A DNA stretch of 64,000 nucleotides from positions 1 through 64,000 of the forward strand of contig NDFF03000197.1 of the NCBI GenBank assembly GCA_002150815.3, read 5' to 3'. A model generated the notes under the pieces. That model did not search any database, was not told the DNA's origin, and worked only from the letters and a program-made list of their open reading frames with translations. Below, piece by piece: positions 42,787 through 53,452 of the stretch. This DNA comes from Grammothele lineata (taxonomy: Eukaryota > Basidiomycota > Agaricomycetes > Polyporales > Polyporaceae). How positions within the stretch are numbered: position 1 is the stretch's first letter; the number at the start of each line of letters is the position of its first letter. A program made the translations under genes and the position numbers.

Positions 42787-43781
42787 CTATACAATGCGGA
42801 CGCCAACTTTGACTCCGCTGAGCCGGGTCACTATTACTACGACTTCCGCTATGGTGATGCGGCATTTTTCGTGATGGACACGAGGAGATACCGTTCGGAC
42901 ATCAATGCTGAAGACCCTACGACGCATACGATGTTGGGTGACAAGCAACTTGCAGCTCTGTACAGCTGGCTCGGCAAGGTACTTGTGGCTCTCCATTTTC
43001 TCTGTGCTAGGATACTGACGTTTACGATACAGGCCAACCAAACGGCCGTGTTCAAGTTTATCGTCACTTCTGTGCCGTTTACCTCGCTCTGGACGCACGA
43101 CGCGCAGACAGACTCGTGGGCAGCCTTCCCGGCCGAGAAGGAGGCGTTGCTTTCCGCGCTACACTCCGTCCCGAACGTCATTCTGCTCTCGGGCGACCGC
43201 CATGAGTTTGCGGCGATCGAGTACGAGGCCGGGGAGAGTGGGCACAACGTGCTCGAGCTGTCGATGAGCCCGATGAGCATGTTCTACGTGCCGTTTGTGC
43301 GCACGCTGCGCCCGCGCAGCGAGGCGGTTGTTAATAAGACAAGGGAGGAGGTCATCGTGGCTGAGGATGGGAGCAAGGAGGTGATCCAATATGTGGTGGA
43401 GGTGCCGAAGGAGAAGGTGCTCAAGTACATCGGGGAGGGTAATTATAAGTGGTACGTCATCGCCGCGCAGCGGGTCGAGCGGCTAATTGCTGACTTACCG
43501 GAAATTGCAGGGCATCAATCGAGGTTGACACGACAGACTACCAACACCCTATGGTGAAGGTAGAGATTATGATCGACGGCAGACCGGCTTACCAGTGAGT
43601 CCCCTGTGCCGACTTCTCCTATACACTTTCTGACCTCGGAATACGCCATAGTCTCGATGTGGCGGGAAAGCCTGTGAAGCTGCAGTTGTCGACAGCCCTC
43701 GGTGCTCTCCTCCCCAATTCGTTCAGGGACATCATCAGCAAATTGGCTGCACGTTTGCCAATTGTTTGTAACTCGTTGTAA
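42787..43781 (+). pseudogene. PhoD-like metallophosphatase, 5' part missing
   Basis: Exons 42787-42978, 43033-43451, 43511-43594 and 43652-43781 join through 54-59 bp GT-AG introns. The protein has the C-terminal half of a PhoD-like (alkaline phosphatase D) domain: YGDAAFFVMDTRRYRS, FIVTSVPFTSLW, the metal-binding ILLSGDRHEFAAIEY and LELSMSPMSMFYVPF. The frame enters directly from the LTR of the chromovirus, so the N-terminal region with its other metal ligands and any membrane segments is gone. The DNA left of the retroelement does not encode it either. This is a 5'-truncated gene rather than a simple insertion; any product would lack essential residues. Confidence 0.8.
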
Positions 43782-46222
43782 GATAGAGTAGGGCCTTATA
43801 ATACTTCATGTGTACAGGCGTTGAATGGCCAGGGACCTTTGGTGTTCTACTGATTCTCGTAGGGCAATATATCTCATTAGAGAACCCCGCGGGCAGAATG
43901 ACCTTAGGATGGCCATACCACGCTGCCAGTATGACGGTTCATTGTCGTCGCGCGCGGTGCGTGTGGCCGTGCGCTCTCATTTTACAGCGGGCGTATGGTC
44001 ACTCGTGGCCATACGCGAGTGAGGGTATGCTCATGCGCGACCATACCAGAGGGGCTGAATGGCCATGCGCTGCCATTCCCAAGGGACTGATTGACAGCGC
44101 GCGACCATCTTTGGCTGCTCGTACGACCAATCAATGGTCAGCTATAGCCTGTTGTGACCAAATACCAAAGCGTGCCGTATATTCCTAGGTACTGATTGAT
44201 CATACGGAGGGGCGCGAATTATCATAGTTTAAAAACAGTGATATATTAGCCGTGTCCGTAAGACAGAACACAATACACAACACTACAATACAATACGAGG
44301 TCTCCGACCAATGCCCCACCTGATCCCCAGCCACGCTCGCACAATGCCACCGGGCAACGCCGAGGCCTAGTTCCTACATACCAGCAATGCAGCCAAACGC
44401 CTCAGCGCGCTCGGGGTCCTTGATGCGGCGGAGCGCACCCTCAGCGGTGGTGAGGAGTGCCCCAGATCACATCTGAGCACGCTGGTGTGAAGCGCGCGAA
44501 GGAGCATGAGCGCCTCGTCGATGTCGCACGGAGGATCCAGGACCCTGAGCTCACCGTCGAACCCATAATCGCTACTGCAAGGAGCGATGTCGGCCATGGA
44601 GTGAGTGCGGTCCGCGCAAGGCTGGGCTTGGACCGCCCGCACAACATGCCCTGGCAAGTATGGAGTGAAATGAACGCGAGTACTCGGAAATCGCATACAA
44701 ACTTACCAGGATATCCGGCGGAGTTAACATCGCACAGTTTCTAAAGTATAACGCGGAGTATAGTGTAGTCAGATGTAGGATATGCACCACGATAATTAGC
44801 TGAGACGACACTAGGGAAACGTGCGCGACACACCGTCGAGAGGGGTAGCCCCGAGCCGAGCACTGCTCACGCGAGCGAGGATGAAGCAGCAAAAAATAGA
44901 CCTAAGTAAGCATGTGTACGAGTGAGGGCGGTTAGAACAGAGCACGCACATGGATATCTAGTGAGCTAGTTTTGCGCAGAAAGCCTGTATGGTGCGCGCG
45001 AGCGGTAGAGGCAAGGGTTGAGAAGTACTCGGAAAGGAAATGACTCACGAGGCATATATGCGCCATTTCAAGCACACGAACAGTTGCGTGGGCGGCGGGG
45101 AGGATGCGGGCACGATCGTGACGCACCGAGACACATCCAGGACGCCCGAAGGTGCAGCCAGCGCTGACGTGCAGGGATTCAAAGAGGGGGGACAGAGGCC
45201 GGTAAGTGAATAGCAGGTATCAGAGATGAGTGCACATACTCGTCGACAGAGAAGTGGGCTGACGCACCATGGAGACTTTGCATGGGGACAGTCAAGAGGC
45301 AATGCCACAGCGGGAGAGGCGGCGAGAAGCCGGGGGATGCAGGGCGGGGGTCAGCTGGGGCAAAAGACGTTCATGAAGGGCGAAGGCAAAGTGTCAAGTA
45401 AGGGTGGAGCGCACTTGAGGATGTTTATATACCTGTGGGCGGACAGAGTGGACGTGTCAGGGCAAAGGGCTTCAGGCGGGCTGGAGATCGAGGACATGAG
45501 CGAAGAGGAGGGCAACGAAGGCAGAGGAAGGGCACTTGGATGACGCGATGAGTCATGACGTCGCGCGGGTTTTTGCAGTGACGCGGCGCGCGCCGCGCGT
45601 TCGTCACATGACCGCGGCGCAGCCCTCGCCTTCGACTTCTAGCTGCGACCCTTGCCCTCGTTCCTCCCTACTCAAGGACAGCACAGTGTAGCATTTATAT
45701 GTAATTTTGAACATTCGAGCACTCCGGATACCCCCATACATCATGGGCAGTGGCCGTGACAGGCCGTATTTGGTCATTGTATGGTCTGTATTTTGCCCAC
45801 ATGCTGTAGTACTACCATTGCACTATCATACAACATCAGTCCCGTTTGATGTTGACCATCCTACACCCGCACCCGCGATGTCTGGTCATACATCGTGTGG
45901 ACCTGCGATGTATGACCGGCGTGCGGTCATTCCCCGCGGCGTCAGCTGAGCGCCGGCCGAGCACCGCCATCCCCGGGAGGGCGCTATAACGCGTTGTATG
46001 CTTGCAGCCAATTTGCTGATGATGCTCGACCGAATCGGTCTCCAGCCTAGCAAGTGGTTCTAGACGACCGACCAAGATACCAACCCTCTCCATACCTCAT
46101 TCTCCTGCTTCCCGCGCGCTGCGCTCCTAATCATGCCCGACGACCGTCAACGCGAGTGTACTGGTACTGTCAGTGTGCGATAGTGCGATAGATACTGGAC
46201 ATCGGAGGCGTGTATTGCTGCT
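43782..46222. other. no clear gene; palindromic GGCCATAC-type repeats
   Basis: Two zones (about 43840-44215 and 45740-45940) are full of TGGCCATAC, TGGTCATAC and complements. Between them are minus-strand frames (44367-45308) that may be exons of a decayed gene, for instance one reading LRRIKDPERAEAFGCIAG near 44390, but no consistent model emerged. Confidence 0.4.
46000..46090 (-). pseudogene. diverged inverted copy of the PhoD 3' end
   Basis: Positions 46003-46024 are the exact reverse complement of 43730-43751 in the PhoD last exon, and flanking bases show further spaced matches. The minus-strand reading SSIISKLAAS parallels RDIISKLAAR of the gene. It is a small remnant only. Confidence 0.4.
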
Positions 46223-46227
46223 CCTTT

Positions 46228-46564
46228 TGTAACAGCCACTTGGCGTTACGCTGCCACGGACTCTCGTAGATAGCGTATGTTTTGATCTTGTGCTCGCATT
46301 TCCTTTTTCGTATGTTTCTCTACTGTACTCCGTTCTCGTTCCGTACTCGCCCTTGCTCGCTGGCGCCCGTTCCGTGCTCTCCCGCTGATTGTACGATAAT
46401 CGATGGCTGCCTCGAGCCATGCTCGCCATGTACTTATGCCTGCGAGGGCCCACTCGGGGTCCCTCGCCGAACCAACTCTTCTTTTGCCTCTCTCACGCCT
46501 GTGCTTCTTCTCGTCCCTCGCTCCCGCTGTCTCTGCGCTCAAGATCCGCCATCGGGCCATTACA
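46228..46564 (+). repeat. 5' LTR of the plus-strand chromovirus
   Basis: 337 bp, begins TGTAACAGCC and ends CCATTACA. Preceded by the duplication CCTTT. Confidence 0.95.
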
Positions 46565-46729
46565 GTTTGGTTCGGCCTCCCCCTACGGACCAAAATCGGT
46601 CATTCCAGCATCCCTGTCACCCGCCCGCTGTCAACCGGGCTCAGGTAACGTTTCACCCTCGACTTCTCGCACTTTTGGCGCCCTAGTTGCGCAGACCTCC
46701 CCCCGCTCTCACGTCTTTTGTTCCCAACC

Positions 46730-47953
46730 ATGTCCCTCCACGGTCGCGTTGGTCGCACTGGCATCCGCGCCCCCAGCGACTCCGACCACGATGACGACGA
46801 CCAGCCTCAGATGGAGACCGACCAGCCTGCGACGCAGCCTCAAGTCGACCCGACGCTGCAGGATCCCTCCGCCAACGCCGGCGCCTCCCGCGAGGCGCAG
46901 GAGCAGGACGCGAGCCACGCGTCGGACGCCCAGCTCAACGGGGCGTTCATGACGCTGCTCTCGACGGTACGTGATCTCCAGCGCGAGTCCATCTCCACTC
47001 GCAACGCGTTCACCGCGACCCTCGCTCGCCTCGAAAACCTTTCCTCTGAGCCCGCGCGGCCCCGCCGCGATGTCTCCGACTCGTCCGCCCCTTCGGGCTC
47101 CATTAAGTTCCGCGACCCCCGCATCTTCAAGGGGAAACAGTCGGAGCTCCAAGACTTCATGGACGAGATCGATATCGCGATGCGGCTCACGATTCGTCTC
47201 CGCGATGGCCCCGATGAGGATCGCATCGACTATTTCATGATGTACCTCGGCGAGCAGGGTCCGCGTAAGTGGTTTTCGGCCCTTCTTAAGAAAAATACCC
47301 ACCTTCGCTACGACTGGGAGACCGCTCGTTCCGCGTTTATTGCGCGTTACGAGGACCCAGATATGGAAACAAACTACGTAGCGAAGCTTGAAGCCCTCAC
47401 CCAGACCGGGTCCTTCATGGACTATGCTAACAAGTTCGAGGAGTACCTCCCGTTCTGTAGCTGGGGTGAGGAGTACGCTAAGACCCGTTTCTATCAGGGT
47501 CTTGAGGAGGGTCTCGCGACTCGTCTCGCAGGCACGAAGCGACCTGAAACGGTTGCTGAATGGATTCCTATGATCCACGAGATCGACAAGGACTTGCGCA
47601 CCATGAAAAAGGCGCACGAGCGTCGGTCTAAGGCTAACGCGAAAAGCCATCATTCAGGTTCTTCTAAGCATAGCCAGGGCAGTAATGCGAATGCGAAGTC
47701 ACAAACCCAGAACGTTCCGTACGTTCCGCCGCGCGCCTCGGGAAGCAACGACGTCGTTCCGATGGAGGTCGATGCTATCAAACATACTAAGATTTCTCCC
47801 GAGGAGCGCGAGCGTCGCAAACGCGAGGACCTGTGCTACTATTGCGCCCAGGGCAAGCACTTGCAGGTGGACTGCCCGAACATGTCCCCGCAGCGCAAGG
47901 CTGAGCTGAAGGCTCGCCTCGCCGCACGGGATAAGGCTCGGGGAAAAGCCTAA
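46730..47953 (+). CDS. gag: Ty3 Gag polyprotein
   Basis: 407 residues from ATG 46730. The acidic N-terminus is followed by a capsid-like retrotransposon Gag domain (IKFRDPRIFKGKQSELQDFM, WETARSAFIARYEDPD, FYQGLEEGLATRL). A zinc knuckle CYYCAQGKHLQVDC of CX2CX4HX4C form lies near residue 375. Gag packages the element RNA into virus-like particles. It ends in TAA at 47951, just after a slippery heptamer, and pol follows in the -1 frame. Confidence 0.93.
   Translation: MSLHGRVGRTGIRAPSDSDHDDDDQPQMETDQPATQPQVDPTLQDPSANAGASREAQEQDASHASDAQLNGAFMTLLSTVRDLQRESISTRNAFTATLARLENLSSEPARPRRDVSDSSAPSGSIKFRDPRIFKGKQSELQDFMDEIDIAMRLTIRLRDGPDEDRIDYFMMYLGEQGPRKWFSALLKKNTHLRYDWETARSAFIARYEDPDMETNYVAKLEALTQTGSFMDYANKFEEYLPFCSWGEEYAKTRFYQGLEEGLATRLAGTKRPETVAEWIPMIHEIDKDLRTMKKAHERRSKANAKSHHSGSSKHSQGSNANAKSQTQNVPYVPPRASGSNDVVPMEVDAIKHTKISPEERERRKREDLCYYCAQGKHLQVDCPNMSPQRKAELKARLAARDKARGKA
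47941..47947 (+). promoter_or_regulatory. candidate -1 ribosomal frameshift site
   Basis: GGGAAAA, aligned with the gag frame as G-GGA-AAA, lies four codon-bases before the gag stop. The pol frame is -1 to gag and becomes open only after a TAA at 47932-47934, so the two frames overlap for about 20 nt around this heptamer. Position, phase and motif all fit programmed -1 frameshifting; a downstream RNA structure was not assessed. Confidence 0.65.
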
Positions 47954-50900
47954 CCGGGAGACGGCCTACCGTCCCAGCCCTCCCGGCGACTCAAGGGACT
48001 CAGGCACCCTCGTCGGTGGCTGGCTCGCACGTACATCTGGACAACGGCGTGTGGGTTCCCAAACGGCCTGCTGGTGCCCCGAAATTTCGTCTCTCGTCTC
48101 ATGTTCATTCCGATCCGTGTTCTCCTGACCACTTTTTCCTTTCCGTCTCTCTCCATTTCCCTAACAGAAAACCCATAAACACCTACGCGCTGCTCGACAG
48201 TGGCGCAACTACGTCTTGCATATCTCTCGTTTTCGCCAATCGGCACGGTCTTCCACGACGTCTCAAGGACGCGCCCATACCCATTACCGCTGTCGACGAT
48301 CGGCCCATCGCTTCGGGTTTCGTCACCCACGATGTGGTTACCAGTCTTCGTGTTCACGACCACTCTGAAAATCTCGCCCTGAACATTGTTTCGGTGGCAT
48401 ATCCCGTCATCCTTGGCGCGGATTGGCTTTCGCGCCACAACCCGTCTATCGACTGGGCCCGCCGTCAGCTTTCGCTGTCGTGTTGCGGCGCTTCTACACA
48501 AAAACCAGTCTCTCTACGTCGCACGGGCATCATGCCCACCCCTATACTTACGTCTCCTTTGCAGTTCATCTCTGCGGCGCGCTCCGCTCTCCGCGACGCC
48601 GCCCGACTCGCCTCGACGAAGGACACACCAGCAGAGCGACCCAACGACGTCATGCGGACTGATCACCCGCTGCGCCCGCTCTTGCCTTCGTCCCCTTCGC
48701 TCTCAAGTTCTACGACTATCCCATGGCATGCACCCCGTCCTTCGACCCCGCCGTTTTCGCTTCGCACGGCTTGCGGCATTGGCCTAGGTCATACCGCGCC
48801 CCGCGATTTCGACACGGAACTCCCCGCTCCCCCGTCTTCGTCTACGCTCGCGGCACACGGCATCGGCTCAGGTCGTACCGACGTCGCCCCTCTAAGTTCT
48901 TCGCCTTCGCCTTCTGAGCCTGGCATTGGCTCAGGTCATACCAGCACTTCCCCCATCACGATATCCACGCTCTCCGCCTCCCGCTTCGCTGCTGAGGCCG
49001 CTGACCAGCCGGTCGGTGTGCTTTGGTACCACAAGCGCGGCACTCCCGGCTATATGCTCGCCGCGACCGCTTCCGTCCCTTTCGACTCCCCATCCTCTCG
49101 CCCCCCGCCGGAGCCTGACCCTAGCTCCGCGCGAAGCTCTTCTGGCGCCGACGACTACATCAGCCACATTCCCGAGAAGTACCGCGACTTCGCATCAGTC
49201 TTCTCGCCGGTTGAGGTCGAACGTCTCCCACCTCACCGGCCCGAGTTCGACATGAAGATCGAGCTCGATGAGGGCAAGTCGCCGCCGAAGGGTCCCCTTT
49301 ACCATCTATCCCAAGAAGAGCGCCAGGTTTTGTTTAATTACGTCGAGGACGAGCTCCGCAAGGGGTTCATCCGACGGTCAACATCGCCTGCTGCATCCCC
49401 GGTCCTCTTCGTCAAGAAGAAGACTGGTGAGCTTCGGCTCTGTGTCGACTATCGAGGCCTCAACGCGATCACCAAGAAGAACTCATACCCGCTCCCACTT
49501 GTCGACGACATCCTCGACCGCGTTCAGGGTTGTAAGGTCTTTTCGGTCATTGACTTGAAAAGCGCCTTCAACCTCATCCGGATCCGTGAGGGTGACGAGT
49601 GGAAAACCGCATTTCGCACCCACCTTGGCCTTTTCGAGTATACGGTTATGCCCTTTGGTCTCACTAACGCCCCAGGTGTTTTTCAGGGCTTCATCCAGCA
49701 CGTCCTCCGGGACCTACTCGATGTTGTCTGTGTCGTGTACATAGACGACATTCTTGTCTTCTCCCGCACCCAGAAGGAGCACGATCACCACGTTCGGCTC
49801 GTGCTCGAGCGCTTGCGCGCCGCCGGTCTATTTGCTAACGCTAAGAAATGCGAATTTGACCGCGCGGAGGTTGAGTACCTCGGGTTTCTGCTCGGCGCTG
49901 ATGGCGTTCGCATGCACCCGCGCAAGCTCGAGCCCATCGCGGACTGGCCCGTTCCTCGGTCAGTTCGCGATGTGCAGTCTTTTCTTGGGTTTACGAATTT
50001 CTACCGTCGTTTTATTGACGGTTATGCCGGCATTTGCGCCCCGCTGAACGCGCTGACCCGCAAGTTGGCGCGCGATGCTCCTTTTGACTTCACCGCGGCA
50101 GCCGCTGACGCGTTTAACACGTTGAAGCGCGCTTTTACTTCTTCGCCTCTACTTCGCCACTACGATCCTTCGCTTCCATGCACTCTGTCTACTGATGCTT
50201 CAGATTTTGCCATCGCAGGTGTACTTCAGCAGCCTGACCAGGATGGACTCCTGCACCCGGTCGGCTACTTCTCCCGCAAGCTCACGCCCGCCGAAATCAA
50301 TTACGAAATCTACGATAAGGAACTGCTCGCGATTGTCGAGTCGTTTCGTGACATGCGAGCGTGGCTCATTGGTACGCCACATCCCGTTTCCGTTGTCTCC
50401 GACCACAAGAACCTCGAGTATTTTATGACTTCGAGAGTTCTTAACCGGCGCCAAGCCCGGTGGTCAATGTTTCTTTCTAAATTCAATTTTGTTCTCGACT
50501 ACGCTCCCGGAATTAAAAACCCCGCGGATGCACCCTCGAGGCGTGCGGACTTCGCGCCTCGAGAGGGGGATGATGTCCTCCAGATCAACCGAAAGGTCCT
50601 ACTGATGCCTCAGCACACACAGAGAATTTTCACGCCCACAGATATCCCTCGGGACGCTCCGTCCGCAGTCCGAGTCGCCGCGATCTCCGCGCGCGCGCAG
50701 TCCGTCGACGCCAAAGTTGCAGCACTCACCACGCTCACCGTCGACAATGCGGACTTCCTCAAGCGCTACAAGAACGCCCTGCAGCATGACAAGGAATGGC
50801 GCACTGCCATTGCCAAAGGCGACAAGCATTTTGTCGTCGATGGCGCGCTTGTCTATCATGACGGCCTTCTCTTCGTTCCCCGCTCGTTACGCGCTGATAT

Positions 50901-52497
50901 CATTTCGTCCCGCCATGATGCTCCCACAGGTGGACACGCCGGTCGCGTGCGCACGCTCGCCAAGCTGCGCGCCGACTTCTCGTGGCCAGGAATGGCAACC
51001 TACGTTCGTAGCTACGTTCGCGCATGCGACGTCTGCGGTAGGATCAAAGCTCCTCGTCACAAGCCCTTCGGGCTGCTCCACCCCCTCGACATCCCTGACC
51101 GGCCTTGGAAGGGCATCACGATGGACCACATTGTGAAGCTCCCTTCGTCGCATGGGTACGACTCGATCTGGGTCGTGTGCGATCGTTTAACACGATATGC
51201 GCATTTCATTCCCTGCAACGAAGCAGCCAGCGCAAAAGACCTCGCCTGGCTGTTCCTCGATCGCGTCTTTCGCTACCACGGCCTCCCGGACTCCATCGTT
51301 TCCGACCGCGGCCCGACATTCGTGTCCCAGTTCTGGACCGAATTCACTCGGCTGCTCCAAGTCGAACTCAAGCACTCGACGGCCTACCACCCTCAGACGG
51401 ACGGCCTCACCGAGCGTACAAACCAGACGCTCGAAGGCTACCTGCGCGCGTACATTTCGTACCAGCAGGACGACTGGGTCGACTACCTCCCGCTCGCCGA
51501 GTTCGCATTCAACAGCCACGAGAACGCGTCGACCAAGCAGACCCCGTTCTTTGCCAATTTTGGCTACCACCCCATGTTCTCGCCTCGCCTCACCGACCCC
51601 GTCATAGTCCCCACCGCCGCCGACATCGCCACCCGTCTCGCGCGCGTGCATGACGAACTCCGCGCTGAGCTTCGCAAAGCGCAGGAACGTCAAGCTCGCT
51701 ACTACAACGAGCGCGTTTCGGATGCCCCCACGTTCCAGCGCGATCAGCTAGTCTGGTTGCTGCGTCGGAACATCAAGACTACTCGTCCCTCCGACAAGCT
51801 CGACCACCGCCGCCTCGGCCCGTTCCCGGTCGAGCGCGTGCTCTCCGACGTTACGTACCAGCTTCGTCTCCCCTCGTACCTTTCTCGCCTCCACCCCGTT
51901 TTCCATGTTTCGCTTTTAAAACCTTACGACGACCCTTCCGATTTTCATGCTCACGCTACCCCCACCCCTTTTGGTCTTGCTGATGACACTCACGTTCCAC
52001 TCGTTATACAAACAATTCTCGATGCTCGAAAGACAGGTCAACGTTACGAATATTTAGTACGTTGGCATGGCTTATCCGATGACGATGACTCTTGGATTCC
52101 CCTTTACGATATTCCTACGACTTCGAACGAACTCATAGATACGTTCCACCGCCGACACCCTCGTGCCCCTCGTCCTCCCGACTCCGTACTACATGCTACC
52201 GCTCGTACTACATTTGATGACTCGCCCGATGCGCACTCACGCTCTTTGCCCGTTTCTGCTCCACAGATCCCGCCGCCCTCGCCCGCGCCCTCCGCTCCCG
52301 AACCGTCCGCACCCGAACCGCCCTCTGCTCCCGCACCGCCCCCCGCGCCTCTCGCCGCCGCCGTCCCTCCTGCTCGCCCGCGCTCCCCGTCGCCACCTCC
52401 CGTTCGCGCGAACCCTCGCGTTGAATATGTGCCTCCGGCGCAGACCACGCTCCGTTCTGGGCGTGTCTCCCGGCCGCCGCCTCGCCGTGACGCGTGA
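47942..52497 (+). CDS. pol: Ty3 Pol polyprotein (PR-RT-RH-IN-chromodomain)
   Basis: A single open frame of about 1,518 codons from the gag overlap, with no ATG near its start, in keeping with frameshift expression. Domains in order: protease with ALLDSGATTSCI, a variable Ser/Pro-rich linker, reverse transcriptase with VYIDDILVFSRT, RNase H with LSTDASDFAIAGV, integrase zinc finger (CDVCGRIKAPRH), the integrase core (MDHIVKLPSS, IVSDRGPTFVSQ), and a chromodomain (YLVRWHGLSDDDDSW). The end is a Pro/Ala/Ser-rich tail of about 90 residues. No inactivating change is visible. Confidence 0.95.
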
Positions 52498-52622
52498 TGC
52501 TCGGATGGCTGTTGGCCGAGATCACAACTGCTCCGGCGCAGGGCGCACGCCCGAGTCTTGACTGCCTATACGCTAGGAGTCTCGCTCGCCAGCGTAGCGT
52601 TAACTCCTTAAGGAGGAGGTAG

Positions 52623-52812
52623 TGTAACAGCCACTTGGCGTTACGCTGCCACGGACTCTCGTAGATAGCGTATGTTTTGATCTTGTGCTCGCATTTCCTT
52701 TTTCGTATGTTTCTCTACTGTACTCCGTTCTCGTTCCGTACTCGCCCTTGCTCGCTGGCGCCCGTTCCGTGCTCTCCCGCTGATTGTACGATAATCGATG
52801 GCTGCCTCGAGC
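52623..52812 (+). repeat. 3' LTR, left part
   Basis: First 190 bp of the 3' LTR, broken at GCCTCGAGC, which is duplicated on the far side of the MULE. Confidence 0.95.
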
Positions 52813-53127
52813 ATTTGAGGTTAATGGACCAGCGGGCTTGTCGCGCAGTTCAAACTCCGCTGTGGCTGACGTGTCCGGGCATCTCGGAGATCGCCCCGGC
52901 GCTTGTGGACTTGTGCTCGCAAGCCTCGAGAGGGCAGGTGCAAGGGAGCGCGGGGGATCCCGTGTGCGCAACAGGAGCACGCGCGGTGGCAAAAAACCGT
53001 TACGGACATGTATTGTACCTATGTTAAATCCATTTCTGAACATCGCGCAGCCTGCGCGACACCTGTAGAGTGTGAGCTCGTGTCGAACGCGTTCCCCGCC
53101 ATCGCGGGTAGGCGCTCGTGAGCTCCG
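52813..53127 (+). repeat. MULE left terminal inverted repeat
   Basis: 315 bp, nearly identical to the reverse complement of 57205-57519. Confidence 0.95.
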
Positions 53128-53452
53128 GGAGCCGCCTCGGCCTGTATGGTGCAACACACGACGAAAATATAAAAAGAGTGCATCAGTAGCGAGTAGTTGC
53201 TAGAGTTGTGCGACAAACATGTCCAATTTCTCTTATAATGAGAAGCCATGAGTTCTGTGACTTTGCTTCAGGACACCGATGGGGAGCGGCCTGCGAGCGC
53301 TTATCCGAGTCGAGCTCGTTGCTCCAAGCTCGTACTGAACGTTCGCGGAAGCAAATGTCAGGCAGTCGTACCTGGACGATAATATCGCGATTAAATCAGA
53401 TTATATGCGTATTTTTCTCTCCCTTTCTGCCCCAGCTCGCTGCTAGCTTCCC

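Noticed and set aside
46709..47653. 314-codon minus-strand frame opposite gag
   Set aside because: A shadow of the GC-rich gag gene; the plus strand carries the capsid pattern and zinc knuckle.
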